DNA of 64,000 nucleotides from Alphaproteobacteria bacterium 46_93_T64 (GTDB lineage: Bacteria > Pseudomonadota > Alphaproteobacteria > Sneathiellales > Sneathiellaceae), in the NCBI GenBank assembly GCA_002163135.1, contig MAAN01000022.1, positions 62,001 through 126,000 on the forward strand, written 5' to 3'. Below the pieces are notes generated by a model. It was given only the letters and a program-made list of their open reading frames with translations. It had not been told where the DNA came from and did no database searches. Below are positions 19,199-29,818 of the stretch, piece after piece. A program made the position numbers and the translations under genes. How positions within the stretch are numbered: the first letter of the stretch is position 1; each line of letters opens with the position of its first letter.

Positions 19199-20308
19199 AT
19201 GAATGATACCTCGCAGACAAAACAAACAGCACTTTATGATTTGCATGTAGAGCTCGGCGCTAAAATGACGCCCTTCGCTGGCTATGATATGCCTGTGCAA
19301 TATCCTGATGGCATTATGAAAGAACATCTACACACTAGAGAAAAAGCTGGTTTGTTTGATGTGTCACACATGGGGCAAGTCGTTATTTCAGGCGCCAACC
19401 CTGCCAAATCAATTGAAAAACTGATCCCGGGAGATATTGAAGCACTCTCTGCGGGCCAGATGCGCTACAGCTTTCTGACGAATGACAATGGCGGCATCCT
19501 TGATGATCTTATCGTAACGCAACGCGGAGACGATTTGTTCGTTGTTGTAAATGCAGGATGTAAAGATCAAGATATTGCACTGTTCAAATCTGCACTGAAA
19601 AACGATGCGACAGTTACAGTTCTGGACGATAGAGCGCTAGTCGCCTTGCAAGGTCCCAAGGCCGTTGAGATTTTAGCACGGTTCAACCCAGCCGTCGCCG
19701 ATATGTCATTTATGTCCTACCAAGAGTTGGAAATTGCAGGAGCGGCATGTTTCGTGACACGTTCCGGCTACACGGGCGAAGATGGATATGAAATCTCTAT
19801 TCCAAACGAGCGCGCGGAGGAAGTTTGTCGGGCGTTTCTAGCTGAAGAAGAGGTCGCGCCGATTGGATTGGGTGCACGGGATTCGTTGAGGCTTGAATCC
19901 GGTCTATGCCTCTATGGGCATGACCTGACAACAGAAACAACACCTGCATCAGCGGGTCTTCTATGGGCAATCAGCAAACGTCGCCGCGAAGAAGGGGGCT
20001 TCCCCGGCGCGACGATCATTATCGATGAGATTGCTGCAAAGCCTAAAATGAAACGCGTGGGTATTTTGCCTGAAGGACGGGCACCCGCACGGGAGCATAC
20101 CGAGATCGCGGATATGGACGGCAATGTAGTTGGTGAAATTACGTCTGGCGGGTTCGCTCCGAGCCTACAGGCACCAATTGCTATGGGATATGTCCCGCTT
20201 GAGCTCTCCAAAGCTGACACACAATTACAATTGATTGTTCGGGGAAAGGCTAGGGCGGCGAAAGTCGTGAAAATGCCGTTTGTCGAACAACGTTACTATC
20301 GCGGCTAA
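19199..20308 (+). CDS. gcvT: Glycine cleavage system T protein (aminomethyltransferase)
   Basis: Tetrahydrofolate-dependent aminomethyltransferase that releases ammonia and forms methylene-THF from the aminomethyl-lipoyl H protein. The 369-residue product shows MTPFAGYDMPVQYPDGIMKEHLHTREKAGLFDVSHMGQV, the folate-binding region SGYTGEDGYEIS and GARDSLRLESGLCLYGHDL. It is the first gene of gcvT-gcvH-gcvPA-gcvPB, controlled by the riboswitch in its leader. Confidence 0.97.
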   Translation: MNDTSQTKQTALYDLHVELGAKMTPFAGYDMPVQYPDGIMKEHLHTREKAGLFDVSHMGQVVISGANPAKSIEKLIPGDIEALSAGQMRYSFLTNDNGGILDDLIVTQRGDDLFVVVNAGCKDQDIALFKSALKNDATVTVLDDRALVALQGPKAVEILARFNPAVADMSFMSYQELEIAGAACFVTRSGYTGEDGYEISIPNERAEEVCRAFLAEEEVAPIGLGARDSLRLESGLCLYGHDLTTETTPASAGLLWAISKRRREEGGFPGATIIIDEIAAKPKMKRVGILPEGRAPAREHTEIADMDGNVVGEITSGGFAPSLQAPIAMGYVPLELSKADTQLQLIVRGKARAAKVVKMPFVEQRYYRG

Positions 20309-20347
20309 TAGCCCGTTCAATTTTATTAGTAATAATAGGAAAATAAG

Positions 20348-20722
20348 ATGAGCACAAAATATACAAAAGATCATGAGTGGGTGACAGTCGAAGGTGACGT
20401 TGCGACCGTCGGCATTAGCGTTTATGCGCAAGAGCAGCTTGGCGATGTTGTCTTTGTCGAAGTTCCGGACATGGGCCGTGAGCTGGAAAAAGGGGATGAA
20501 CTTGCCGTTGTTGAAAGCGTGAAAGCAGCATCTGAAGTTTATGCACCGGTCAAAGGTGAAGTTGTTGCCGTGAATGAAGACTTGGAAGATAAACCTTCCT
20601 TGGTCAATGAGGATGCGCAGGGCGCAGGTTGGTTTGCGAAAATCAAAATTGAAGATACGTCTGATCTGGAAGATATGATGGATGAAGCTGCGTATAAAGA
20701 ATATACAGAAGGCCTTTCCTAA
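20348..20722 (+). CDS. gcvH: Glycine cleavage system H protein
   Basis: Lipoyl carrier protein that shuttles the aminomethyl group between P, T and L proteins. The 124-residue product has the lipoylated lysine K59 in [19 protein letters not shown] lies upstream of the ATG. The stop codon overlaps the gcvPA start (TAATG), suggesting translational coupling. Confidence 0.98.
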   Translation: MSTKYTKDHEWVTVEGDVATVGISVYAQEQLGDVVFVEVPDMGRELEKGDELAVVESVKAASEVYAPVKGEVVAVNEDLEDKPSLVNEDAQGAGWFAKIKIEDTSDLEDMMDEAAYKEYTEGLS

Positions 20723-22071
20723 TGAGATATATGCCACATACTGCTGAAGAACGGCAGGCGATGTTGCAAAAGATTGGTGTGAGTTCGATTGACGATCTTT
20801 TCGTCGACATTCCTGAAGATGCACGTTTAACAGGTCTCTTAGATCTGCCAAAGCATGCGCCTGAAATGGATGTTGACGCAAAAATGCTCGCCTACGGCGC
20901 GCAAAATCTGTCGCCATCTTCTGCACCTAGCTTTTTGGGCGCTGGCGCCTATCGCCACCATGTACCATCTGTTGTCGATCATTTGATCCAGCGTTCAGAG
21001 TTTTTAACAGCCTACACGCCTTACCAGCCTGAAATTAGTCAAGGAACGCTACAAGCGTTGTTTGAATTCCAGACTCAGGTTGCTCTGATCACAGGCATGG
21101 ATGTGGCTAACGCGTCCATGTATGATGGTGCGACTGCGTGTGCGGAGGCCGTTTTGATGGCGTGCCGCGCCACACGCCGTAAAAAAGCAATCCTGTCTTG
21201 TAATTTGCATCCGCATTATCGTGAAGTTACGGATACGACCGTTCAATTTACTGATTTCAGTGTTGAAAGCCTGCCCCCTTCAATAGATGGTGTGGAAGAC
21301 CTTACCGCTGATCTTGGTAAAGATATTGCATGTGTCGTGGTCCAAAACCCTGATTTCTTTGGGCGTTTGCAGGATCTATCTGATCTTGCGGATAAATGCC
21401 ACGAAGTCGGAGCGCTTTTGGTTGTTGTCGTAACGGAAGTTGTCTCCTTGGGCGCGGTTCGCTCTCCGGGTGACATGGGTGCGGATATCGTTGTCGGCGA
21501 AGGCCAATCAATTGGTGTTCCATTATCATATGGCGGCCCATATGTAGGATTGTTTGCGACACGTCAGAAATACGTTCGTCAGATGCCTGGCCGACTTTGT
21601 GGGGAGACTACCGATCAGGATGGTACTCGCGGATTTGTACTGACCCTGTCAACACGTGAACAGCATATCCGGCGGGAAAAAGCGACGAGTAACATTTGCA
21701 CGAACGCTGGACTTTGCTCATTGGCTTTCAGTATTCACATGAGTCTGCTTGGTGAAGTTGGTTTTGCTAAACTCGCCAAACTTAACCACAGTGAAGCCGC
21801 AGCGGCAGCAGATAAAATTTCGGCAATCGATGGTGTTGACGTGCTGAACGAAACATTTTTCAATGAATTCACTGTGAAGTTACCGGTTCCGGCACAGGAC
21901 GCTGTCGAAAAGTTGGCGGCTAAAGGCATTCTGGGCGGTGTTCCAGTTTCCCGGCTTTTGCCAAATGCTGATGGTTTCGAAAACTTATTACTGATCACTG
22001 TGACAGAAACTAACACTGACGATGATGTGGACCAACTGGTCGCTGCGCTGAAGGAGATTGCCAATGCTTAA
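20722..22071 (+). CDS. gcvPA: Glycine dehydrogenase (decarboxylating) subunit 1
   Basis: N-terminal subunit of the two-part P protein, which decarboxylates glycine and loads the H protein. At 449 residues it matches the split GcvPA type. It has the family features [17 protein letters not shown] at the start, [13 protein letters not shown], and the C-terminal region [13 protein letters not shown]. The pyridoxal lysine is in the partner subunit, as expected. It overlaps gcvPB by eight bases. Confidence 0.97.
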   Translation: MRYMPHTAEERQAMLQKIGVSSIDDLFVDIPEDARLTGLLDLPKHAPEMDVDAKMLAYGAQNLSPSSAPSFLGAGAYRHHVPSVVDHLIQRSEFLTAYTPYQPEISQGTLQALFEFQTQVALITGMDVANASMYDGATACAEAVLMACRATRRKKAILSCNLHPHYREVTDTTVQFTDFSVESLPPSIDGVEDLTADLGKDIACVVVQNPDFFGRLQDLSDLADKCHEVGALLVVVVTEVVSLGAVRSPGDMGADIVVGEGQSIGVPLSYGGPYVGLFATRQKYVRQMPGRLCGETTDQDGTRGFVLTLSTREQHIRREKATSNICTNAGLCSLAFSIHMSLLGEVGFAKLAKLNHSEAAAAADKISAIDGVDVLNETFFNEFTVKLPVPAQDAVEKLAAKGILGGVPVSRLLPNADGFENLLLITVTETNTDDDVDQLVAALKEIANA

Positions 22072-23608
22072 TGTTGGACGACCGTCAAGACCTGGTGCCG
22101 TAACACAAGGGCATGATTTGGAAAGCACCTATACAGGTAACAAAGCGTTGAACCTTGAAACACCATTGATTTTTGAACAAGGCGTCAAAGGTCGTGTTGG
22201 TGTGGATATGCGCGATCCAAAAGAAGTCAAAAGTCGCTTAGGCGGGTTGGAACGCAATGAAGAAGTTGGGCTCCCTGATTTATCAGAACCACAAGTGGTT
22301 CGCCACTATGTTCGCTTGAGCCGCCAGAATTACTCCATTGATGCTGGTTTCTACCCACTTGGATCCTGCACAATGAAGCATAATCCCCGCATTAACGAGA
22401 AAGCAGCTCGGATGAAGGGATTGGGTGATATTCACCCGATGCAACCTGTAAGTACCGTTCAAGGTGCATTGGCACTTATTGATGATCTGGCGCACTGGTT
22501 GAAAACTATCACTGGAATGTCAGCCGTTGCCATGTCACCTGCAGCGGGTGCGCATGGTGAATTGTGCGGTATCATGGCCATTCGTGCAGCACACGATGCT
22601 AAAGGTGAGCAGAGAACACGCATCTTGGTGCCTGAATCAGCTCATGGGACTAACCCAGCGACTGCTGCTCTATGTGGCTACAAGGTTGAATCTGTTCCTG
22701 CACGTGCTGATGGACGTATGGATTTGGACGCATTTGAAGCTAAGTTAGGCCCTGATGTTGCCGGTGTCATGCTGACTAATCCTAACACTTGTGGTCTGTT
22801 TGAAAACGATGTGAAGAAAATCGCCGATCTCATCCACAGTGTTGGTGGGTATTTCTATTGTGACGGTGCAAATCTAAACGCTATTCTGGGCCGCACACGC
22901 CCGGGAGACCTTGGTGTGGACGCAATGCATATCAACTTGCATAAAACCTTCTCAACGCCTCATGGTGGCGGTGGGCCGGGTTCTGGGCCAGTTGTTCTGT
23001 CAGATGCTCTTGCTCCCTATGCACCTGTTCCATTTGTTGTGGAAGAGGGCGGTAACTATTCTCTTCAAGAACAAGTTGAAGAGGGTGCCGCTAAAAGCTT
23101 TGGTCGGATGAAAACTTTTCACGGTCAAATGGGAATGTTCATTCGGGCACTGGCCTATATGCTCAGTCATGGCTCTGATGGTCTTCGTCAGATCGCTGAG
23201 GATGCAGTTCTCAACGCCAACTATATTCGTGTTGGACTGGACGATTTGCTTAACTCACCGTTTGAAGGTGTTTGCATGCATGAGGCTCTTTTCGATGACA
23301 GCACTTTGAAAGATACAGGGGTAACCACCCTTGATATAGCCAAAGCGATGATCGATGAGGGTTATCATCCAATGACAATGTATTTCCCGCTTGTTGTTCA
23401 TGGGGCCATGCTGATTGAGCCCACTGAAAGTGAAACAAAGGAAACATTGGATCTATTTATCGGTAGCATGCGGCATTTGATTGAAAAAGCTCAGACTAGT
23501 AATGATCCAGAGTTTTTTGTTCAGGCGCCTAAGTTTGCTCCGCGTAAACGACTTGATGAGACCGCTGCAGCTCGTAGTCCAATTTTGCGTTGGACTGCAC
23601 CTGAGTAA
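22064..23608 (+). CDS. gcvPB: Glycine dehydrogenase (decarboxylating) subunit 2
   Basis: C-terminal subunit of the split P protein, carrying the PLP-binding lysine in [21 protein letters not shown]. The 514-residue product begins at ATG 22064, inside the end of gcvPA. It has the family motifs [19 protein letters not shown] and [17 protein letters not shown]. It is the last gene of the riboswitch-controlled operon and is followed at once by a strong UUCG-loop terminator. Confidence 0.97.
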   Translation: MLNVGRPSRPGAVTQGHDLESTYTGNKALNLETPLIFEQGVKGRVGVDMRDPKEVKSRLGGLERNEEVGLPDLSEPQVVRHYVRLSRQNYSIDAGFYPLGSCTMKHNPRINEKAARMKGLGDIHPMQPVSTVQGALALIDDLAHWLKTITGMSAVAMSPAAGAHGELCGIMAIRAAHDAKGEQRTRILVPESAHGTNPATAALCGYKVESVPARADGRMDLDAFEAKLGPDVAGVMLTNPNTCGLFENDVKKIADLIHSVGGYFYCDGANLNAILGRTRPGDLGVDAMHINLHKTFSTPHGGGGPGSGPVVLSDALAPYAPVPFVVEEGGNYSLQEQVEEGAAKSFGRMKTFHGQMGMFIRALAYMLSHGSDGLRQIAEDAVLNANYIRVGLDDLLNSPFEGVCMHEALFDDSTLKDTGVTTLDIAKAMIDEGYHPMTMYFPLVVHGAMLIEPTESETKETLDLFIGSMRHLIEKAQTSNDPEFFVQAPKFAPRKRLDETAAARSPILRWTAPE

Positions 23609-23636
23609 TATTTGAAGGATATGTCAATCCTCCTAT

Positions 23637-23665
23637 GGTCCCGCTTCGGCGGGGCCTTTTTTTTT
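23637..23665 (+). terminator. Terminator of the gcv operon
   Basis: Eight-pair stem GGTCCCGC / GCGGGGCC capped by a TTCG tetraloop and followed by nine T residues. Confidence 0.95.
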
Positions 23666-23701
23666 GTGCTCGTAGTCTGACCAATGTGCGAAACAGGCAA
23701 T

Positions 23702-23731
23702 AAAAAACCCCGCCATAAGCGGGGTTTTTTT
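23702..23731. terminator. Bidirectional terminator between gcv and F0 ATP synthase operons
   Basis: AAAAAACCCCGC-CATAA-GCGGGGTTTTTT: a GC stem with an A-run on one side and a T-run on the other, so it can stop transcription from both directions. It is the natural end of the atp operon on the minus strand and a second stop behind gcvPB. Confidence 0.93.
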
Positions 23732-23748
23732 ACGGGTGGATGCGAGAC

Positions 23749-24234
23749 TTAGTTAAGTTGCGCGCCCAAATCCTTAATAGATTGGTCGATTAGAGAGCCA
23801 GCTTCTTTTGCCTTGATGTTGTCTTTCATCAGCTTTTCAGCTGCTGTAATAGCAACATCAACGGCAATATTCTGAACTTCCGCAATTGCCTTCTCTTCAG
23901 CTTGCCTGATCTTGGCTTCTGCCAATTCCTGACGACGCGTTAGAGTGGCCTGTAGTTCAGCTTCGCTTTCTTTCCGAATTATTTCAGCATCTTCTTTCGC
24001 TTTAACAACGATTTCTTCAGCAGTTGCAAAAGCATCACGTTGACGGCGTTGGTAATCAGCATACATGGCTTGCGCATCTTCACGCAATTTCTGTGCTTCA
24101 TCCAACTCGCTCTTGATGCGGCTTGCCCGTTCATCAAGTTGCTTTCCTACGATAGAAGGAAGTTTGAAATAAATAACAACGGCAATGAAACCAAGGAAGG
24201 CAATTGCTACCCAAAATGCGGGATCATGTAGCAT
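23749..24234 (-). CDS. atpF: F0F1 ATP synthase subunit b
   Basis: Peripheral-stalk subunit b of the ATP synthase. The 161-residue product has one N-terminal membrane helix (about 7-25, FWVAIAFLGFIAVVIYF) and then a long charged coiled coil, with the family pattern LREDAQAMYADYQRRQRDA. It is the last gene of the F0 operon and its start overlaps the b' gene by one base. Because two b-type genes are present, the stalk is presumably a b/b' heterodimer, as in photosynthetic and many other alphaproteobacteria. Confidence 0.94.
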   Translation of the reverse strand: MLHDPAFWVAIAFLGFIAVVIYFKLPSIVGKQLDERASRIKSELDEAQKLREDAQAMYADYQRRQRDAFATAEEIVVKAKEDAEIIRKESEAELQATLTRRQELAEAKIRQAEEKAIAEVQNIAVDVAITAAEKLMKDNIKAKEAGSLIDQSIKDLGAQLN

Positions 24235-24725
24235 TAGGCACTCCCCTTCGCACTAGCTTCAACAGCTGCGCTTAAATCAGCGTCGCTAACTTCAAGAGAA
24301 ACAAGTCGGGAAACCGCAGCTTTTGCAGCTTCACCAGCAATATTCCGAACATTGGATAATGCTGTTTCCTTAGCATCAGCGATGCTTTTCTCAGCCGCTT
24401 GTGCTTTTTCCGCAAGTTTGGCTTCAAGATCAACCCTGCTGGCGTCCTGCTCTTTGGTGAGTGTCGCTTTAAGTTCAGACACCATACCATGGGCTTTCGC
24501 CCGAGCTTCTTCCAGCGCGGCTTCATATTCCGCTTTTGCCTTATCGGATTCTTCACTTAAGCGCTTGGCTTCATCCAAATCCCGGGCAATGCGGTCTTGA
24601 CGACCTTCCAAAACCTCAGAAATGCGTGGGATAGCCACTTTTGCCATTGCGATATACAAAATGACAAAACTGATAGCTAGCCACACAAGTTGGGGTGGGA
24701 AGTCTACAAAATTGAGCTGCGGCAT
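24234..24725 (-). CDS. atpG: F0F1 ATP synthase subunit b'
   Basis: Second peripheral-stalk subunit (b', also written AtpF2/AtpX). The 163-residue product begins MPQLNFVDFPPQLVWLAISFVILYIAMAKVAIPRISEVLE, which holds the membrane helix and is the usual b' signature, and continues as a long coiled coil rich in Ala, Lys and Glu. The order c - b' - b is that of other alphaproteobacterial F0 operons. Confidence 0.94.
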   Translation of the reverse strand: MPQLNFVDFPPQLVWLAISFVILYIAMAKVAIPRISEVLEGRQDRIARDLDEAKRLSEESDKAKAEYEAALEEARAKAHGMVSELKATLTKEQDASRVDLEAKLAEKAQAAEKSIADAKETALSNVRNIAGEAAKAAVSRLVSLEVSDADLSAAVEASAKGSA

Positions 24726-24780
24726 AACCGTTCCTAATTCCTAGCGTTCAAAAGTTCTTTAACTTAAATAGTTAAAGAGA

Positions 24781-25005
24781 TTAAACGAACAGGATGATAA
24801 GAGCGATAACCATAGCAAACAGAGCAACAGCTTCTGTTAAGGCAAAGCCGAGCAGAACGTTACCAAATACTTTTGGTGCTGCTGCTGGGTTGCGCAAAGA
24901 ACCTGAAATGTAAGATCCGAAGATGTTACCCAAACCAAGACCAACGCCTGCTAGTGCGATAGTTGCGAGGCCGGCGCCGATCATTCTTGCTGCTTCTACT
25001 TCCAT
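24781..25005 (-). CDS. atpE: F0F1 ATP synthase subunit c
   Basis: Proteolipid of the rotating c ring. The 74-residue product is a two-helix hairpin with the glycine-rich first helix (ALAGVGLGLGNIFG), the polar loop RNPAA and the proton-binding glutamate E58 in FALTEAVALFAM. The carboxylate environment lacks the sodium-binding Q/S/T set, so proton coupling is likely. Confidence 0.97.
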   Translation of the reverse strand: MEVEAARMIGAGLATIALAGVGLGLGNIFGSYISGSLRNPAAAPKVFGNVLLGFALTEAVALFAMVIALIILFV

Positions 25006-25052
25006 GATATTTTTCCTTCGTTAAACAAAAACTATGTAATTGTTAAATAAAA

Positions 25053-25832
25053 TTAGTGATGCAGGTTAATCGCATCGTTTAAGTAAAGACATGACAGGAT
25101 TGCGAAAACATATGCTTGCAGGAATGCAACCAAGAATTCGAGACCAGTCAGACCAATAATAAAAGTAAGTGGAAGCCATCCGCCCCACCAACTAAGCCCA
25201 ACAACAAATGCGCCAAATACTTTCAACAAAGCGTGACCTGCCATCATATTGGCGAAGAGACGAACTGAAAGGCTAATAGGGCGAACGAAATAAGAGATTA
25301 TTTCGATGGGTACGAGAATAGGCATCAGGAACATTGGAACGCCACTTGGCGCAAACAATGTCAGGAATTTAAATCCATGACGCACAATTCCTACAATTGT
25401 AACTACTAGGAATACTGTCATCGCTAATCCAAACGTCACAACGATGTGGCTAGTAACAGTAAACGTGTAGGGGACCATTCCGATAAGATTACAGAACAAT
25501 ACAAACATGAAGATGGAGAAAATGAACGGGAAGAACTTGCGTCCCTCTGAACCGACATTATCTTTCAACATGTTCGCAATAAATTCATAGCTAAGTTCGG
25601 CCATAGATTGCATACGACCCGGAACCATCGCCCGTCCACGCATGCTCCATGTCAGAAACACAGTAATTGATGCAACAACAATGAGCATGAACAAAGAAGA
25701 GTTGGTGAATGAAACGTCGATGCCACCGACATTCATTTCAACCAAACGCTTAATTTGGAATTGCCCCATCGGGTCGATATGGAGTCCCTGACCTTCTGCC
25801 ACGATACTATATCCCGTTTGAATCTGTTTCAT
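25053..25832 (-). CDS. atpB: F0F1 ATP synthase subunit a
   Basis: Stator channel subunit of F0. The 259-residue product has the essential arginine in RPISLSVRLFANMMAGH and the C-terminal LEFLVAFLQAYVFAILSCLYLNDA. The first 20 or so residues (MKQIQTGYSIVAEGQGL) precede the conserved DPMGQFQIKRL, so a later start cannot be excluded. It lies between the subunit I gene and atpE in the F0 operon. Confidence 0.96.
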   Translation of the reverse strand: MKQIQTGYSIVAEGQGLHIDPMGQFQIKRLVEMNVGGIDVSFTNSSLFMLIVVASITVFLTWSMRGRAMVPGRMQSMAELSYEFIANMLKDNVGSEGRKFFPFIFSIFMFVLFCNLIGMVPYTFTVTSHIVVTFGLAMTVFLVVTIVGIVRHGFKFLTLFAPSGVPMFLMPILVPIEIISYFVRPISLSVRLFANMMAGHALLKVFGAFVVGLSWWGGWLPLTFIIGLTGLEFLVAFLQAYVFAILSCLYLNDAINLHH

Positions 25833-25860
25833 ACATAGAGAAGCAAATCATTTGCCACTC

Positions 25861-26175
25861 TCATTCTTCAAAGTCTTCCGGATTCATCGCCTTGGCAACT
25901 TTGTAGACATTATAAATGCCAACAAACATACCAATCACGACAAATACCAACAAAAATATAGGTTTCGTGCCCAACCAACTGTCGATCATCCAACCTAAAC
26001 CGCCGCAAACCAGAAAAGCCGCTATTATCTCTACAGACAATCGCCAAGCTCGACCCAGTGCGCCGCTTCGCTCTACTTGTAGTCGTCCATCCCAGGAGCT
26101 TTGCTCATGTTTCTGACGCGCCTGCTCAAGCCGAGCTCTAAATTCTTTCTTTTCTTGAGGGGTCGGTTCAGACAT
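25861..26175 (-). CDS. atpI: ATP synthase subunit I (AtpI/AtpZ family)
   Basis: Small membrane protein encoded first in the F0 operon, thought to assist c-ring assembly. The charged N-terminus is followed by two membrane helices (about 44-62 and 69-87 in the form starting MSEPTPQ) containing GGLGWMIDSWLGTKP, typical of the AtpI/AtpZ group. I prefer the ATG at 26175; in-frame GTG codons at 26190 and 26184 are alternatives and no clear ribosome site settles it. Confidence 0.9.
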   Translation of the reverse strand: MSEPTPQEKKEFRARLEQARQKHEQSSWDGRLQVERSGALGRAWRLSVEIIAAFLVCGGLGWMIDSWLGTKPIFLLVFVVIGMFVGIYNVYKVAKAMNPEDFEE

Positions 26176-26335
26176 TTCCGTCACATTCACGAAAAATTAA
26201 CGTCATCCATTTCCCCCTTCTCAAAGCGCGGGAAACATACGGTCTGACTATCGCACTGTCAAGTTCGAATGAGCAGCTTGGTTGACCCTTGTGTAGAAAG
26301 TTAAATGGCACTGTGTTTTCCTAATCGATTTCGCT

Positions 26336-29300
26336 TTAGCTGATTTCGTTTGTCATCAGTTGTGCACGCGTCAAATCAACGGATACAAGTTGTGAGATTC
26401 CGCGCTCCGCCATAGTTACACCAAACAATCGGTCCATGCGAGCCATTGTAATAGGATGATGGGTTACAACGAGAAAACGTGTGTCCGATTGTTTGGAAAG
26501 TTGATCAAGAAGGTTGCAAAGGCGTTCTACGTTTACATCATCAAGTGGGGCGTCGACCTCATCAAGAACACAAATAGGGGCGGGGTTGGTAAGGAACACT
26601 GCAAATAGCAGTGCAACGGCTGTAAGGGCTTGTTCTCCGCCTGACAGAAGAGACATAAGCTGTAGGCGCTTGCCAGGTGGACTTGCCATAATCTCCAGTC
26701 CTGCAGCCAGTGGGTCTTCTGATTCCGTTAATTTCAAATGGGCATAACCACCCCCAAAAACCTGCTTGAACAGGTCTTGGAAGTGCGCGTCGACCTTCGT
26801 AAAAGCAGCTAGTAGGCGCTCACGGCCTTCTTTGTTCAAACTTGTTATACCTTGCCGCAGCCGTGCAATAGCGGCTTCTAGGTCCGTCCGTTCTTTCAAG
26901 AGGGTCGAGAGTTGTTCATCTACTTCGCTTGCTTCGATTTCAGCCCGCAAATTAACAGGACCCATGCCGTCTCGTTCTTTCTTAAGGCGTTCGACTTTAC
27001 GCTCGCTGATGTCAACAGTGGGAATTTCCTCAGCTTCATCGATTTGACCCGCAGATTTGATTTTCTCTGGAGTGCATTCCAACTTTTCGTATATTTGTTC
27101 AGCCAAACTAGTCAAAATGTCGGCGGAATGCTCAACATCTGCTTGATAACGAACGCGCTCTTCGCGACAAGTGGCAAGGGATTCTTGTGCGAGGCGGAGT
27201 GCTTCATCACATTGCCTTAAAACAGATTCGGCCTCAGCTACTTGATCGCGAACTGCACTGCGAGCCCCGTCTGCTCGCGCCATCTCATCGGAAAGCTCTC
27301 CACGTTTTCTATTGATTTCCTCTGGTTTGTTCACCAAATCTTGCAGTTCTTGATCTGTCGATGAGAACCTAATTTCCAGTTGAGAGAAATGCTCAGCCAT
27401 GTTGGAACTACGTCTGATCCAATTCTCGCGCTCTGCATCAATGGTCTGTAATCGATCTCCTCGAATTGCTGATTCGCGGAGTAATTGGTCGTGATTGCTG
27501 CGTACGGATCCGATCTTATCGCGCTTTAGTCTTAAGTCCGATTTGAGCTTATCCAGGCGAGATTGTGATTGAGATATATCTGGCAGATTGGATTGTTCTG
27601 TCTGAAATTTGGATAATTGCTGTTGCTCTTCAGTTATGTCGTTGTTCAGAGATCTTTCTTGATCCAGCAATGCTTCAAGTTTTGAACTTTTGGAAGACTG
27701 CGCACGCTCTTGTTCAGTTTGTCTGGCTTTCAAAGATGTGAGTTCTTTTTCGGCCTCCCTTTGCTTCACCCTAAGATGTTGTTCTCTTTGACGAGAATTA
27801 ACGAGATGTTCTTCCGAGAGCACCAACCTCTTTCGAAGAGAATTTAGGGAGGTTTCCTGTTTTCCTTGTTGTTGCTCAAGATCGGCTAGTCGGTTGCGTT
27901 GCCCAATCCGGATGGCTGCGGCAGATTGTGTTCCTGCTTTTTGATGGAAACCGTCCCAACGCCATAAATCACCTTCCAATGAAATGAGCCACTGCCCGTA
28001 TTCAAGCGTTTCTAACGTTTTTGCAATCTGATCATGGGAGCGGACAACTCCGATTTGGGATAAGCGTGCTTGTAGCGCGGGCTCTCCTCTTACATATTGT
28101 CCAAGTGTATCAATACCTGCAGGAAAGCGAGGAGGGGTAGATCTTTCCTCTACGGTTGCCCAAAATGCAGATGCCTTTGTATCTGTTGGTGCTTCCAGAT
28201 CATCGCCAAGCGCCGCGCCTAATGCTGTTTCATATCCAGTATCAACTGTGAGCTTTTCTGAGACTGATTGCCAATTTGCATCCGTTTCGCGCTGAAGAAG
28301 TGTATTTAGGGCTCTGATTTCTGCTTGAATGGTGGCTAATTCTTTTTCAGCATCCCTGAAGTCTTCTCTAGATTGACGTTCTTGCTCATCGGCCTTCTGC
28401 CTTTCAACCTCCACCTCTTCTAGATTGAGGGTTAAATCTGCGGCCAGAGTTTCAGTGGTAACAATATCTGCTTCAAATTTAGTTCCCGTCGAGAGAACTT
28501 GAAGTTGCCCTGCAAGAGCTAGCTTTTCTTTCGTTAAACGTGCAAGCCGTTCATTTTGGCGGGCTTGATTTCTCTCAGCAGTCACTACTTGTTGCCTTAA
28601 GCTGTTGTGGTTAGCTTTTTCAGAGGCGATGACTTCTGTGGCTGCGTCTAGCTCTGACTGAAGCTCTCGAATGAGTATTTGGCGCCCAGCAATGTCTTCG
28701 TGCAAAGTCTTGAGTATCGGGCCTTCCTCTTTAACTGCGTGTGCAAGTTCTTCTTTTTCTCTGCGAAGTTTCTGTACGGCTTCAGCCGCGTCCTTTTCGA
28801 GATCTTTTTCCCGGTTCATGTCACTGGAAATCTGTGATTTTCGATCTTCCAATTGTTTCTGTGCTTTGCGAAGTCTTTCTTCTTCCGCATTTAGCTGCTC
28901 ATTTTGCAAGGCCAATCGGTGGACTAGGGCAGCGGCAGCGGCTTCAGCATCCCGCAGTGGTTTTAAGGCTTCGTTGGCCGTTAGGCTTGCATTTTGTGCT
29001 AAAGCTGTTTGGCGAGTAAGCTCTGTAACTGCAACTGTTGCTTCTTTTAGCTTTTCTTTAGCCGTTGCTTCAGTTTTGGCCGCATGCTCATACTTGCGGT
29101 AAAACAGCATGGCTTCGGCTTTTCGGATATGCCCTGAAATATTCCTATAGCGTGTCGCCTGCCGTGCTTGCCGTTTGAGGCTGGCCAGTTGGACTTCAAG
29201 TTGCCCTGTTACATCATCCACGCGTTCGAGATTTGTCTCAGCAGCCTTTAAACGAAGCTCGGCTTCGTGCCGCCTTGAGTGCAAGCCCGAGATACCGGCG

Positions 29301-29800
29301 GCTTCTTCCAAAAGATGACGCCTGTCTTTGGGTTTCGCGTTGATCAGTGAGCCAACACGTCCTTGACTAACTATTGCCGTAGAATGAGCGCCTGTTGCCA
29401 TATCAGCAAATAGCAATTGAACATCGCGGGCACGGGTAATTTTACCGTTTATTCGGTAATCTGATCCAGTCTCGCGGCGAATGCGCCGTGTTACATCAAG
29501 TTCAATATTATTATTGTAGGCTGGCGGCGCGGCGCGATCGGTATTATCAAGGCCCAGCGTAACTTCCGCCATATTACGGGCCGGGCGGCTAGTTGTACCG
29601 GCAAAAATGACATCATCCATAGCGCCGCCGCGCATATTCTTTGCGGAAGTTTCTCCCATAACCCAGCGGAGGGCTTCCACCAGATTTGATTTACCGCACC
29701 CATTTGGGCCGACAATGCCGGTGAGGCCGTCTTTAATCAATAATTCCGTCGGTTCAACAAATGATTTGAAACCAGACAGACGCAATTGAGAAAATTTCAC
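26336..29800 (-). CDS. smc: Chromosome segregation protein SMC
   Basis: Structural maintenance of chromosomes ATPase that compacts and segregates the chromosome. The 1154-residue protein has an N-terminal Walker A (GPNGCGKS at 31-38), a long coiled coil interrupted by the hinge (roughly residues 510-640), a second coiled coil, and a C-terminal ABC signature LLSGGEQAL followed by Walker B in PICVLDEVDAPLDD. Length is as expected. It starts 18 bases after the dsbA-like gene, the common alphaproteobacterial order. Confidence 0.97.
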   Translation of the reverse strand: MKFSQLRLSGFKSFVEPTELLIKDGLTGIVGPNGCGKSNLVEALRWVMGETSAKNMRGGAMDDVIFAGTTSRPARNMAEVTLGLDNTDRAAPPAYNNNIELDVTRRIRRETGSDYRINGKITRARDVQLLFADMATGAHSTAIVSQGRVGSLINAKPKDRRHLLEEAAGISGLHSRRHEAELRLKAAETNLERVDDVTGQLEVQLASLKRQARQATRYRNISGHIRKAEAMLFYRKYEHAAKTEATAKEKLKEATVAVTELTRQTALAQNASLTANEALKPLRDAEAAAAALVHRLALQNEQLNAEEERLRKAQKQLEDRKSQISSDMNREKDLEKDAAEAVQKLRREKEELAHAVKEEGPILKTLHEDIAGRQILIRELQSELDAATEVIASEKANHNSLRQQVVTAERNQARQNERLARLTKEKLALAGQLQVLSTGTKFEADIVTTETLAADLTLNLEEVEVERQKADEQERQSREDFRDAEKELATIQAEIRALNTLLQRETDANWQSVSEKLTVDTGYETALGAALGDDLEAPTDTKASAFWATVEERSTPPRFPAGIDTLGQYVRGEPALQARLSQIGVVRSHDQIAKTLETLEYGQWLISLEGDLWRWDGFHQKAGTQSAAAIRIGQRNRLADLEQQQGKQETSLNSLRKRLVLSEEHLVNSRQREQHLRVKQREAEKELTSLKARQTEQERAQSSKSSKLEALLDQERSLNNDITEEQQQLSKFQTEQSNLPDISQSQSRLDKLKSDLRLKRDKIGSVRSNHDQLLRESAIRGDRLQTIDAERENWIRRSSNMAEHFSQLEIRFSSTDQELQDLVNKPEEINRKRGELSDEMARADGARSAVRDQVAEAESVLRQCDEALRLAQESLATCREERVRYQADVEHSADILTSLAEQIYEKLECTPEKIKSAGQIDEAEEIPTVDISERKVERLKKERDGMGPVNLRAEIEASEVDEQLSTLLKERTDLEAAIARLRQGITSLNKEGRERLLAAFTKVDAHFQDLFKQVFGGGYAHLKLTESEDPLAAGLEIMASPPGKRLQLMSLLSGGEQALTAVALLFAVFLTNPAPICVLDEVDAPLDDVNVERLCNLLDQLSKQSDTRFLVVTHHPITMARMDRLFGVTMAERGISQLVSVDLTRAQLMTNEIS

Positions 29801-29818
29801 GGCCCCTCCATTATTGTT